NCBI GenBank assembly: GCA_963776055.1
Contig: CAVZLD010000013.1
Location: forward strand, 632,376-696,375
DNA length: 64,000 nt
Direction of reading: 5' to 3'
DNA from: CAVZLD01 sp963776055
GTDB taxonomy: Bacteria > Planctomycetota > Planctomycetia > Pirellulales > Pirellulaceae
Of this stretch, positions 28,032 through 37,526 are shown piece after piece. Made by a program: the position numbers and the translations under genes. How positions within the stretch are numbered: the first letter of the stretch is position 1; each line of letters opens with the position of its first letter. The notes beneath the pieces are model-generated. The model saw only the letters and a list, made by a program, of their open reading frames with translations, was not told the origin of the DNA and searched no databases.

Positions 28032-30164
28032 TTAAGAATTCACAATCTGGGCATCGGCGGGAAGTGGTTCTCCCGCTTCGCGAAAGAACTCCGACGGATT
28101 CTCTTTTTCTTGTGTATCAGCCAGCGCCTCGCGCAATCCGTGATCAACACCACGCTTCGGCGCGAATGGAGCGTACTCTGCGCGGCGCCCATCAAAGCTT
28201 CGTGGGGCGAGTGCGGACCGCAGTCGATAGACGGACAGCGGCGCCGGTCGGCGGAGCAGCTTGCACAACGTCTGCACACCGAGACCGAGGCCGTACACGA
28301 CGAAGCGAGGAACGTGCACGCAACGCAACGATTCGCCGGTCATCGCTTGATACTTCTCGGCCAATTCGTTCTGTGTCACTGCTTGATCATCCACCAAGTG
28401 AAGTACACTCCCATCGGTAATCTGCCGCTCTTCGCATAGACGCATGGCATCGACAAGATCGCGCACGTTGATCAACGGGACGTTCAGTTTCCCGTTCCCA
28501 AACACGACAAGCCACTTGCCACGGCGCTGACCCACGCCGGAGGACAGCAGCGGCGCGCCAGGCCCAATAACCTCCGCGGGACGCAGGATCACAGCGGGTA
28601 GTTTTTGTTCCCGGACCGCTTGTTGGACAATCTCCTCGGCGGCCAGTTTCGTCTGCGTATACAGGCCCCGCCGATCGGCGTGCTCTTCGAACGGCCACGA
28701 TTCATCGATGGGCTGAGGCCGTGGGGCCAAGGCGCTCAAGACACTCAGTGAACTGACATAGATCAGTTGTTGCACATCGTGCTGCAACGCGCTATTCACG
28801 ATATTTCGCGTTCCCTCGACAGAACCGCGCCAAAACTCATGCGGCGCCCCGTGAACGACGCCTCCCACGTGGTAGATCGTCGCCACACCGGCGACGGCTC
28901 GATCCACGACAGCGGGGTCGCCCAGATCTCCCAAGACAATTTCCACGCGCGGATCGTCGCACAGGTCCCGCGATGGTGGTCGGCGGCAAAGAATCCGCAC
29001 TCGTCGATCCTCCGCCAGCAGCCGACTCAGCAAATGGCGGCCGATGAACCCGCTGGACCCGGTAACGAGCGTTGGGGCAGAACCGGTCGTCGCGAACTGC
29101 GACTGCGTCGCGTGATGTTGCCGATCGGCATCCTCGGCGACCTGTTCCAGCCAGTAGCTGATGCGCCGGGCATCTTCGGCAGTGGCCCGCGGCGGTTGGT
29201 TCTCCGCCAGTCGCTGATAGAATTCCCGCACCATCTCTTGTAACCCGTGATAGCGCCGCAGGCGACGCGTCACTACACGCACCAATCCCGCGGGAACCTG
29301 CCAGGCCGTGGAAATGCTCTCGGCCAACGCATTGAATGCCCGCTGCGGATGCTCGGGGAGAGGTCGCTGCGGTTTCACCGTAACGCTCATCCCAAAGCGA
29401 TCCAGCTTCAGCACGCCGTTGGAGCCATGCAAAAGAATCACATCTTGTGCCGGCCGCACATTCCAGGAAATGTAAACCTGACCGGTCCCTTGGCGGCAGC
29501 GAAGCCAAGCGCGCCATTCATCAAACGGCAGATTGGGATCCTGGCCCTGGTGCCCCATCCACCACTGCACATCCTCGATCTCTCCCAAAAACGCCTCGAC
29601 CTGGTACAGCGCGTGGATCCCCAAATCGCGAAAGGGAAATCCACCTTCGCGATAGACCGGTGGCAGCGGACCGCCAAAATACGGCGGCACTTCCTGGCTC
29701 CGGAGGCATTCGACCGCGTGCACCTTCCCGATCGCGCCTCGTTGCACCAAATTCTGCGCTTTCTGCGTAAATGGGTCCAACAGCAACGAATGATCGACTC
29801 CCACGGTGCGTTGGGCGTTCTTCGCGGCTTCGATGATGCGATCGCAGTCAGCCACGCTAGTGGCGAGCGGTTTCTCCACGAACACGTGACAGCCTTCCGC
29901 TAGCGCCTGCAACGTCAAGTCGGCGTGGCTTTCCGGTGGGGTCAATATGTGGACCACATCGACCTCCTTCAGCAATGACGCAACATCGTCATAGGCACGG
30001 GGCAACTTGAACTCATGGACCCTCTGGCGAGCCCGTTCCAGATCGCGGTCATAGAGTCCGACGATTTGAACTCCGGGGACTCGTCGAAGACCTTGAATGT
30101 GAAATGGGCAGATCTCTCCGGCCCCAACCAGTCCGACGCGAAAGGTCTGTGAATTGCTGTTCAT
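28032..30164 (-). CDS. Fusion of Gfo/Idh/MocA oxidoreductase and NAD-dependent epimerase/dehydratase
   Basis: One uninterrupted 710-residue protein. Residues ~8-350 are a Gfo/Idh/MocA oxidoreductase: RVGLVGAGEICPFHIQGL (NAD fold), ILTPPESHADL, VFVEKPLATS with the catalytic EKP lysine, and DLGIHALYQVEAFLG. Residues ~370-690 are an extended SDR/epimerase: LVTGSSGFIGRHLLSRLL, IYHVGGVVHG, a YVSSLSVL strand and YTQTKLAAEEIV as the YxxxK pair. Both halves act on sugars or sugar nucleotides, so the protein probably performs two consecutive steps in making a precursor of the exopolysaccharide. Its ATG overlaps the preceding gene's stop (ATGA), showing coupling. The fusion is real: no stop or frame break lies between the halves. 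Confidence 0.88.
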   Translation of the reverse strand: MNSNSQTFRVGLVGAGEICPFHIQGLRRVPGVQIVGLYDRDLERARQRVHEFKLPRAYDDVASLLKEVDVVHILTPPESHADLTLQALAEGCHVFVEKPLATSVADCDRIIEAAKNAQRTVGVDHSLLLDPFTQKAQNLVQRGAIGKVHAVECLRSQEVPPYFGGPLPPVYREGGFPFRDLGIHALYQVEAFLGEIEDVQWWMGHQGQDPNLPFDEWRAWLRCRQGTGQVYISWNVRPAQDVILLHGSNGVLKLDRFGMSVTVKPQRPLPEHPQRAFNALAESISTAWQVPAGLVRVVTRRLRRYHGLQEMVREFYQRLAENQPPRATAEDARRISYWLEQVAEDADRQHHATQSQFATTGSAPTLVTGSSGFIGRHLLSRLLAEDRRVRILCRRPPSRDLCDDPRVEIVLGDLGDPAVVDRAVAGVATIYHVGGVVHGAPHEFWRGSVEGTRNIVNSALQHDVQQLIYVSSLSVLSALAPRPQPIDESWPFEEHADRRGLYTQTKLAAEEIVQQAVREQKLPAVILRPAEVIGPGAPLLSSGVGQRRGKWLVVFGNGKLNVPLINVRDLVDAMRLCEERQITDGSVLHLVDDQAVTQNELAEKYQAMTGESLRCVHVPRFVVYGLGLGVQTLCKLLRRPAPLSVYRLRSALAPRSFDGRRAEYAPFAPKRGVDHGLREALADTQEKENPSEFFREAGEPLPADAQIVNS

Positions 30165-31267
30165 GCCTCAATCTCATTTTCTGATCGCCGAGCCGGACGA
30201 ACACGTCTTAAGCGGGCGTATCGCAAACATTCACCCTGCATCAATTCGTGCAGGTTCTCGCGGAATACGCGCCGCAGCCGGTAGCGGTCGGCGAGCCCCC
30301 GGACCGGCCCCAACAGGCAGTCCTGCAACCGGCAAATTCGCTGCAATGCTTCGCAGATGGCAACGCAAGGCCGCGGCAGGTCCGCCGTGCAAGCATAGCC
30401 GCGCAGAAAGACCTCTTGCAGCCGTCTGATGCGACGGGCGCTGAACGAAGGTGAATGGCGTTGTGATTCCAGGTACACGAGCACTCCCAAGGGGTCGATG
30501 ACGAGGCTGTCCTCGCGGGAGGAACAGAAATCCACCACCGTGAGCTGTTGACCCGCCGCCAACGCATTCCATGGCCCGAAATCACCATGGCAGGGGCCGA
30601 AGGGAACGGGCGAAACAAGGGATCGCTGCCATCCCTCGATCCGCTGCAAGACGTGGGATCGGAACCGCCGCGGCAGCTCGGCATGCTGCGTTTGCTCGAC
30701 GATCTTTAGTCGATGTTCGCAATGATGAATCACTGACTCCAGGGCTTCGGGAGCATACCAGCGCACCGATTTCTCATTTTGATAGTAATGCAGCCAGCGG
30801 CCCAGTTGCCAAAACTGCCGCTCCAACCGTCGCCGGTCCGGTCGACGGCCGACGTACCGGAGTGCCGACAAAGATGGTTCCAGGGAGTTGCCCGGGGCGA
30901 ACTCCATCACGAGCGTCTCCAGCTCGGTGAGCAGCAGATGCGGTTCGGGAACGGTATACCGAGGATATGGCTGCAAGGCCTGTCGCGCCGACCGAAGCAT
31001 CTCAAATTCGGTGTGTAGCAACTGCGTTGGGTCGCCATAGATGTCATTGCAACTTTGATGCAGCACGCGCTTGCAAACGAGTTTCTGCCGTTGGCTTGGT
31101 TCGGTGCCTCGCAGATCGAGCACAAACAATTCGGAGTACGGACGTTGCCAGTGTTCTACGACGTCAATCCGCGGCGGCCCGGAATGACCGGCCTGCTGCC
31201 ACCAATCACTGAGCACTTGCGGCAGTGCTCCGCCGACGATCGGATGCGTGTCGTTGCCATGCGTCAT
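30161..31267 (-). CDS. Aminoglycoside phosphotransferase-like (APH/choline kinase fold) protein
   Basis: The protein has 368 residues. The kinase-like fold is shown by FGPCHGDFGPWNALA (HxDxxxxN catalytic loop) and LTVVDFCSSREDSLVIDPLG (the metal-binding acidic motif). The N-terminal lobe is diverged (KLVCKRVL may hold the ATP lysine). In a polysaccharide operon a sugar or lipid-carrier phosphotransferase role is more likely than drug resistance, but the substrate is unknown. It overlaps both neighbours by four bases (ATGA at 31264-31267 and at 30161-30164), so it is part of the coupled operon. Confidence 0.78.
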   Translation of the reverse strand: MTHGNDTHPIVGGALPQVLSDWWQQAGHSGPPRIDVVEHWQRPYSELFVLDLRGTEPSQRQKLVCKRVLHQSCNDIYGDPTQLLHTEFEMLRSARQALQPYPRYTVPEPHLLLTELETLVMEFAPGNSLEPSLSALRYVGRRPDRRRLERQFWQLGRWLHYYQNEKSVRWYAPEALESVIHHCEHRLKIVEQTQHAELPRRFRSHVLQRIEGWQRSLVSPVPFGPCHGDFGPWNALAAGQQLTVVDFCSSREDSLVIDPLGVLVYLESQRHSPSFSARRIRRLQEVFLRGYACTADLPRPCVAICEALQRICRLQDCLLGPVRGLADRYRLRRVFRENLHELMQGECLRYARLRRVRPARRSENEIEA

Positions 31268-32640
31268 GAAATCGAGTCGCCCGCAGAATCGCTGTCCACG
31301 TACGAAAGACAGAATTCCAGTGTCAACGCGCAAAAGGCGGCAGTCCACACCCAGTTGTACCGCAAGCCGTTGTGCAGCGAGGCTCCAAACAGGAACAGCA
31401 AGAAGACGGTCATCTGACAGGCGAGGGCCAACTCGTGAAACACTCGCAGCGCCGGTTCGCGTTCCATCCGACAGATGCGATTCACGGCCGTCGCATTTCG
31501 CCAAAGGGCAAATACCATCGCCGCGAAGGCCAGACCACCCAAAAGACCGGTTTCCCCGAGAATCTGCCCCGGCAGGTTGTGGGCCACCAACGGTACGCCG
31601 TCGACGCGAGCCACACGATAGGACACGAAGTTGCCCACGCCGATCCCGGTCACCGGATCGGCCTGCAACATCTGCCAGGCCGCCAGAAACCCCTCCACAC
31701 GCCCCCCGACACTGGCCTGAGCGTTCGCGGGTCCCGCCTGGGGATCCCACAGAGTACGCAGGCGATCCTTCTGCTGACTGGGTGTAACCAACCACAAACC
31801 GGCGAGCATCACCGTCACTAGCAGAACGGCTCGCCCCCAGCGAACGCCTTCACTTCGCACAAACAGAGCCACGACGATGAATGCCGGCAGCCCCAACATG
31901 CCGGCGCGACTGTTCGTCAGCCAGACCGAAACCACGACCAGCAACGGGTAGAATAAGACCCCGAACTGGTAGCACCGCCGCCAAGGCACACTCCACTCCC
32001 AAGTCAGCTCCTCCCGGCAGCGATACAGAAACAGCCACAGGGGTAAGGAAACCACGGCAGACATCGCCACCGAGTTAAACTCGCCATAAGTCAGCTCGAT
32101 TCCCACCATGCGGGGAACGCCCTGCGCGTATTCGTGTCGCCCGTGTACGAAGTACTCCCATAGCGACTTACTCAAATAGACAAACATGCTCGCGATGTAA
32201 GTGCTGATCAGGAAGAACAGGTCTCGCGGAGCCCGGCAGACGGCGAGCATCAAGAAGTAAGTCACGACCACCGTCAAATACCGATAGAATTCCGGCCAAG
32301 AATACTGCGGCTGCCATGCGAAGACGGAGGAGACCGCGACCGCGAACGTAAACAGCAGGACGGTCGTGTTCTGCAGAGTTCCACGCACCATTCGGCCCGT
32401 GACCAAGACGACAAGCAGCATGATCACGCCGTAGATCCGCTCGACACGAAAATCTCCCAGACGGGGCGCGATCACTTCCCACGGGCGGATCAGAAACAGC
32501 GTGAGATAGAACGCGACGAGCCACAACCCCGCGTCGCGTGACCAGCAGCGATTATCCACCGGATCCAATTCCGAGAAATCCTCTTCGATCTCGGTCTCTG
32601 CCGGAAGTTCACACCAGTTGGTCACGCCGTTTCTCGCCAC
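31264..32640 (-). CDS. O-antigen ligase/polymerase-like membrane protein
   Basis: About 458 residues with 10-12 membrane helices. The O-antigen ligase family loop is visible: LTNSRAGMLGLPAFIVVALF, GGRVEGFLAAWQMLQADPVTGIGVGNF (family-type RxxxW...P..G.G.GNF) and VAHNLPGQILGETGLLGGLAF. In an exopolysaccharide locus it probably acts as the Wzy-type polymerase. The open frame continues upstream to 34527, but that is a chance fusion with the flippase gene. The start is uncertain: GTG 32640 or GTG 32625; the first hydrophobic helix begins soon after. Confidence 0.8.
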   Translation of the reverse strand: MARNGVTNWCELPAETEIEEDFSELDPVDNRCWSRDAGLWLVAFYLTLFLIRPWEVIAPRLGDFRVERIYGVIMLLVVLVTGRMVRGTLQNTTVLLFTFAVAVSSVFAWQPQYSWPEFYRYLTVVVTYFLMLAVCRAPRDLFFLISTYIASMFVYLSKSLWEYFVHGRHEYAQGVPRMVGIELTYGEFNSVAMSAVVSLPLWLFLYRCREELTWEWSVPWRRCYQFGVLFYPLLVVVSVWLTNSRAGMLGLPAFIVVALFVRSEGVRWGRAVLLVTVMLAGLWLVTPSQQKDRLRTLWDPQAGPANAQASVGGRVEGFLAAWQMLQADPVTGIGVGNFVSYRVARVDGVPLVAHNLPGQILGETGLLGGLAFAAMVFALWRNATAVNRICRMEREPALRVFHELALACQMTVFLLFLFGASLHNGLRYNWVWTAAFCALTLEFCLSYVDSDSAGDSIS

Positions 32641-32729
32641 TACCGCACCCGAAAATGAGCCTTCAAGTCTCGCCAAGTTTACTTTGCCCCGCGCCGAATG
32701 ATGTACTTCTTCGGCGGCTTTTCGTGCTG

Positions 32730-34335
32730 TCAGCGATGCGAGGTGACCCACAGCAATCCGCCACGCCACAAGTTCCAGCAGGCATCTCGCTCTTCCCGCG
32801 TGAAAAACCGTCCCCACCACAATACCGGAATCAGGGCCAAGCCGCAGACGATTCGAAGCAACAGACCAATCCAGATGGAATCGAACACGACAAAGCGACT
32901 GGCAAGAAACAGACCCACGGCAAACGCTCCCATCGTGATCAGCCGACGGATTTCGAACGGAATCGGATACAGTCGTTGGCTGACGAACAGGAACAAACTG
33001 CTGCGCAGCAGAATTGCCAGTAGCGTCGCCGACGCTGCAGCAAGAATGCCGGCGCGAGGAATCCAAACGACATCCACCAGGATCATAACCATCAAAGAAA
33101 AAACTCCGATCCAGATCGCGGGCACGGTGCGGCGAGCAAAATGCATCCCGGTGGCGAAATGGTGTTCCAGACTCAAGATCACGTAGGATGCCGCCACCAA
33201 GGGAACCACTTGATGTGCTGACCAATACCGGGCATCCAACAGCAACTGCAGCAGACTCTCCGCCGAAACACTTAGCAGCAAAGCGATCTGCACTCCCACT
33301 AAGGTCGAATAGGTACACATCCGGGCGAGAATATGCCGCACCTGAGCGTTGTCTGCGACCACCAGTTCCATCCGCCGCGGCCGCCAGAACGCGTGAAAGG
33401 GAACGGTAACAAAGCGATTCACAATCACGCCGATTTTCTGCCCCATCGCAAAAAGACCGACTTGCCCCAGGACAACCACCGGATCGCCCGCCGCCATCCA
33501 GCGAATCAACAGAGGACTCAGATAGTTGCTCAACTGCAGCGTGACATTGGAGGGAACCAACGGCAGACCGTACCGCAAGAGCGGCACAAGGTAATCGAAA
33601 CGCGGCCACGCATGGGATTGTGCGATCATCAATCCGGCCAAGGACGACCCGATCAATGCCTGGGTAATCAGCGTCGAATAGACGATTCCCCAGATTCCCC
33701 ATCGGCAGATCACAACGAAGTACAGATTGAAGCTGACCGCCATCAGGATTTGCAGTACGGTCAAGGCCACGAACGTCTTGGCCAGATAATGCATCCGCAG
33801 GTAGGAGTAGCCAATCTCGGCCAACATCGAAAACCAGGCCGTCAACAGGCCAATTCGCACGTACGCGATGTATGTGGGCCCGATCCCCAGCAAGTGCACT
33901 AGCGGACTGGGACAGCAAGACGACCATCAGAATCAGAGGGAGGCTCAATACGCCGGCGCCAAAAACGACGGTGCTAACCAGGTGCCGACGTTGACTCCGA
34001 TCGGTCAGTTCGTAATAGAAGCGGGTCATGCCATCGGACAGGCCCATTCCCAGAACCAGCATGATCAACGTCAGGAAGACATCGACCAGCGACATCACGC
34101 CGTATTCGCTCGGGGCAATCAGGCGTGTGTAGATCGGGATCAGCAGGAAGCCGACCACCTGCGAAAAGGCGGGCCCCAGCATGTAGATCAGCGAATGACG
34201 GCCGACGGAGCGGACCTCCTGCCGCAGGGTTCGATCCCGCAGCGGCGCAGCGTTCTTGGCCGACGCCGAACCGGCTTCCGGTTCGGCGACCGTCGAAGTG
34301 CATTCGACCACGGAAGGCGGTGTCGGTTCCGTCAC
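32730..34335 (-). CDS. Polysaccharide flippase (Wzx/MOP family), frameshifted
   Basis: About 534 residues and 12-14 helices after repair. The N-terminal part (VGRHSLIYMLGPAFSQVVGF, LIPIYTRLIAPSEYGVMSLV) is typical of lipopolysaccharide-unit flippases; the C-terminal part begins again at HLLGIGPTYIAYVRIGLLT in another frame. One extra base near 33899 accounts for the break and joins LLSQSA to VHLLGIG. The start is probably GTG 34335, 19 bases after the stop of the GT4 gene. The family moves lipid-linked repeat units across the inner membrane. With the adjacent O-antigen-ligase-like protein it makes a Wzx/Wzy-type pathway likely. Confidence 0.8.
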
Positions 34336-34354
34336 GCTGCTTTCGCCCCCCGTT

Positions 34355-35527
34355 TCATTCGCCGTCCTGCCGTCGCAACTGTTCGTAAAACGCTTCAAAG
34401 CGCCGCGACATGGCAGGCAAGCTGAATCGCTGCGAAACCTGTTCGCGCGCCGCCTGGCCCATGCGCTCCGCTCGTTCGGGATCTCGCAGCAGTGACAGGA
34501 TTGCCTCGGCCAAAGCTGTAGCATCACCGGGAGGCACGAGAATTCCCGAAATCCCTTGCTGAATCAGTTCGACATTCCCCCCGACGCGTGTAGCCACCAC
34601 GGCACGCCCGGCTGCCATCGCTTCCAGCAGCGCATGCGGTAAACCTTCGGAAAGGGAACAGAGGACTACGATCGCGGCTTGGGAAAGGAAATGGACCATA
34701 TCAGCGACGTGACCGTGCAGGACTAACCGATCCTGGAGCTGAAGTTTTTCCGTCAATTGCTGGAGATGCTCTTGAAGCGGCCCTTGTCCGGCCATGTGAA
34801 ACGTCACATCAGAATGCTGCGCGGCGATCTGTTGCGCCGCGTGCACAAATCGGGTGGGGTCCTTGATCGGCCGCAGGTTGGCCACCATGGCGACTCGCGG
34901 TGCGGAGGTCAGCTCGGACGCTGGGAGAGAAGGAATTTGCAGCAGATCTTCCAACGGAATCCCGTTCTCTACCACATGCACTGTTTCGGGAGGCGAACCT
35001 TCTTGTGCAATCGACGCCATCCGACAAGCTTCGCAGTTGGCGATGGTTGCGTCGATCCATCGACGAAACCGGCGGTGAAGCCACAGATCAGCGCCCTTCA
35101 GCCAGTAACCAACATCGTATTTCGTCTGGACGATCCGGGGGATTCGGGCAACTCGCGCCAGTGGAACAGCAAAGTAGGTCGGATCCGCATGGTGGACCTG
35201 GACGACTTCCACCTGATTCTCCGACAGAAATTGGAGGAATCGACGCGCCGCGGACAACGTACGCGGTGTCTTCAATTGGGCAAGCCCCAACCGCAAGACG
35301 GGGCAATCCGCCGGCTCCAATCCCCGCGACTGCTCGCTGCTTCCATCCAAAATACACAGCGAAGGTTCCACGCGACGTCGATCCAACTGTTGGATCAGTC
35401 GTGTGACCCAAAGCTCGGTCCCTGCAGGGATCAGATTCTCAATCACGAAACAGACGCGCACTGCACATGATTGCTCGTGCCTCGAGGATTCCGTTCCGCA
35501 TTCGCGACTAGAAAGCAACGAGTTCAT
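34355..35527 (-). CDS. Glycosyltransferase family 4 protein
   Basis: This 390-residue GT-B glycosyltransferase has the GT1/GT4 C-terminal signature LCSLSEGLPHALLEAMAAGR with the E-x7-E pair, plus VAMVANLRPIKDPTRFV and HMAGQGPLQEHLQQL. The N-terminal acceptor domain begins CFVIENLIPAGTELWVTRL. It transfers a sugar from a nucleotide donor to the growing lipid-linked glycan at the cytoplasmic face. ATG 35527 overlaps the preceding gene's stop by four bases; the longer open frame to 35734 is an artefact. Confidence 0.9.
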   Translation of the reverse strand: MNSLLSSRECGTESSRHEQSCAVRVCFVIENLIPAGTELWVTRLIQQLDRRRVEPSLCILDGSSEQSRGLEPADCPVLRLGLAQLKTPRTLSAARRFLQFLSENQVEVVQVHHADPTYFAVPLARVARIPRIVQTKYDVGYWLKGADLWLHRRFRRWIDATIANCEACRMASIAQEGSPPETVHVVENGIPLEDLLQIPSLPASELTSAPRVAMVANLRPIKDPTRFVHAAQQIAAQHSDVTFHMAGQGPLQEHLQQLTEKLQLQDRLVLHGHVADMVHFLSQAAIVVLCSLSEGLPHALLEAMAAGRAVVATRVGGNVELIQQGISGILVPPGDATALAEAILSLLRDPERAERMGQAAREQVSQRFSLPAMSRRFEAFYEQLRRQDGE

Positions 35528-36630
35528 CTTTTTCCGCACCACCTGCCGAACAGCCATTCCCGAAGAATTCCCCAACCAGCTCCCAAGTGAATCGCCAGGA
35601 AGACAAATGGTAGCCAGAACAGCAGTCGCCACGACCGTGACCGCCACGCCACGCGGGAGGAAACGACGACCAACGTCAACAAGTAGACACTCACCGCCAG
35701 CAGGTACAGCCGGGCGCACAGCGGGTTGCACCAAGCGAGTACGGCCCCGGCCAGCAGAGTGGCAACAAAGAAACCGGGGGCCATCGATTTGAGAGTAAAG
35801 GTCGCGGCATGTTTGCGATACAACCGCACACGGCCACGACCGTAGCGCGCCAACTGATGGAACAAAGCAGCCAAACTCGATCGAGGATAATAATGAACGG
35901 TTGCACTCGTGGAAAGAAAGCAGGGCAATCCCGCTTCGTCGGCGCGAAAGTTGAACTCAACATCCTCGCAAGCATCAAACGTTTCGTCGAACCCTCCCAA
36001 TTGCTCGAATACCTCTCGCCGATAAGCAACCCCCACGCTTTGGGCGGGAACAAATTGATCGCGGGCCGTATAGATGTAGCTATCCGGGTGATGCCCCAAG
36101 AGGGAAGAACGTGCCAGGGCAATTGCCTCTTGCAGCGAGGAAGACGAGGAAACCGTCAATGGCTGAGGACGACCGACGACATGCGCGCCGGTTCGCTCGA
36201 AAACCTCCGCCAGTTGCTGCAGGTACCGCGGGTTTCTCAACTCACAATGACCATCCACAACCACGAAGATATCTCCCAAGCCGTGACGTACTCCAACATT
36301 GCGTCCAGCACTGGACCAAGCCCGCGGGTTTTCGAGCAGTTTCACCAAGCCACCGCGATCCTGCATGTGGCGGCGAACGACCTCTCGTGTTGCATCGGTC
36401 GACATGCCGTCGACCACCAGGATCTCGTAGGCATCCGACGGGTAATCCTGGTTCAGCAGCATCAGCAACGTCTGCTCGATGTAGTCCGCCTCATTGCGAA
36501 CCGGAACGATAATCGTCACGAAGGGCGCGGCGTGGGCGGCCGGCTTCGGCGTGGGAAGGCTGGCGATGTCGGACAAGCGAGTAGGAGGCATGGCACAAAC
36601 CGGAGAACGGCACTCAAAGAGGGAAATCAA
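35524..36630 (-). CDS. Glycosyltransferase family 2 protein with C-terminal membrane helices
   Basis: The protein has 368 residues from a TTG start that overlaps the epsI stop (TTGA); ATG 36591 is an alternative. The GT-A fold is evident: VTIIVPVRNEADYIEQTL, EILVVDGMSTDATREVV, WSSAGRNVGVRHG, FVVVDGHCEL (DxD-like) and EQLGGFDETFDACEDVEFNF (acceptor-side ED motif). Two or three hydrophobic helices at the C-terminus anchor it to the membrane. It resembles succinoglycan-type GT2 enzymes. A role in glycan assembly in this operon is inferred from position. Confidence 0.9.
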   Translation of the reverse strand: MISLFECRSPVCAMPPTRLSDIASLPTPKPAAHAAPFVTIIVPVRNEADYIEQTLLMLLNQDYPSDAYEILVVDGMSTDATREVVRRHMQDRGGLVKLLENPRAWSSAGRNVGVRHGLGDIFVVVDGHCELRNPRYLQQLAEVFERTGAHVVGRPQPLTVSSSSSLQEAIALARSSLLGHHPDSYIYTARDQFVPAQSVGVAYRREVFEQLGGFDETFDACEDVEFNFRADEAGLPCFLSTSATVHYYPRSSLAALFHQLARYGRGRVRLYRKHAATFTLKSMAPGFFVATLLAGAVLAWCNPLCARLYLLAVSVYLLTLVVVSSRVAWRSRSWRLLFWLPFVFLAIHLGAGWGILREWLFGRWCGKR

Positions 36631-37520
36631 GGGTGTGGAGGATGAGAAGCAGCTTCAAGCGATTCGGGAAAAAGGTGAGCGACCGGGTGCTTCTGGGAAT
36701 CGAGCAGGCGAGCGGTCCGGCCCAAATCTTGCGTGGCGGCCAAGGCGAGATGGTGCGGACTGCGCGCCGACCAGCGCGGCGTGCGGGCGACCGCATCCAC
36801 CATCGCAACAGACGGGGAAGATCCGCCGGCCAGCTGCCTTCGTAGCAAAGGAAGGAAGTCAGTCAGAAATGCCCTTCCCGCGGTTTCCGTTTCCGATCCA
36901 TCCACCGACATCTCACCGGCGACACCGATCGTGGACAACTGAAGTTTGTACAGCACGCGGGTTCCCGCAACCGACCAGCGAGGCATCCGCGGAGCGAGCC
37001 ATTCGCCGCCCTTACTCCATCCGTACAGCACGGACAACGGTTGCTGCGATGCATCATTCAGCCGAAACTGCACCGACCAAAAGGCATCCGTGTGCCCGTC
37101 CTCGCGGAGTTCGACTCGTTCGCGGGAGGACACCAACGTATAGTTCGCTGCCTCGAAGCAGATCTCCGGTACATGGATCGACATCTTCGACCCGGGTCCG
37201 ACCATCACGGCAACCTGCACTCGCTGTCCTGTCCCTTGGTGACGATAGACGCGGTGCACATACCCCTGGCATTGCAGTAGATCGATGGCCGAATCGCTCA
37301 GCGACAATACCTCCTGCAGCTGCCAATCGCCAAACTGCTCGGGCAGACCTTCCAGCCGCTGCGCCGGCTGCTCGAATACGGTAGCGTCGCCCCATCGCTG
37401 CGTCAGACGGCCGTGCAGAACGCCGGACAACAACGTCAGAATCACTGCCAACCCCAAGCCGACGGGAGGCCCGAGAGCGGAGCGACGGTGAATCGATGAG
37501 GAGCGAGTTGTTGGTTTCAT
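36627..37520 (-). CDS. epsI: EpsI family exosortase-associated protein (DUF3485)
   Basis: The protein has 297 residues. One N-terminal membrane helix (GLGLAVILTLLSGVL) is followed by the EpsI domain, with VAVMVGPGSKMSIHVPEICF corresponding to the family's G-x-x-P-x-x-C-x motif region, and YGWSKGGEWLAP. In many bacteria EpsI is fused to or next to the exosortase in exopolysaccharide loci. Here it is separated from xrt by the tyrosine kinase and TPR genes. The gene starts 6 bases after the TPR gene stop. The molecular role of EpsI is unknown. Confidence 0.85.
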   Translation of the reverse strand: MKPTTRSSSIHRRSALGPPVGLGLAVILTLLSGVLHGRLTQRWGDATVFEQPAQRLEGLPEQFGDWQLQEVLSLSDSAIDLLQCQGYVHRVYRHQGTGQRVQVAVMVGPGSKMSIHVPEICFEAANYTLVSSRERVELREDGHTDAFWSVQFRLNDASQQPLSVLYGWSKGGEWLAPRMPRWSVAGTRVLYKLQLSTIGVAGEMSVDGSETETAGRAFLTDFLPLLRRQLAGGSSPSVAMVDAVARTPRWSARSPHHLALAATQDLGRTARLLDSQKHPVAHLFPESLEAASHPPHP

Positions 37521-37526
37521 GCCGAT

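Noticed and set aside
31264..34527. A single 1087-codon open frame covering the polymerase and the flippase start
   Set aside because: The middle part (about 32640-33900) is out of frame with the flippase helices found in the other frame; it is a chance fusion produced by an inserted base near 33899.
36614..36842. Short antisense frames at the EpsI end
   Set aside because: They lie within well-supported epsI and GT2 coding sequence and show no conserved features.
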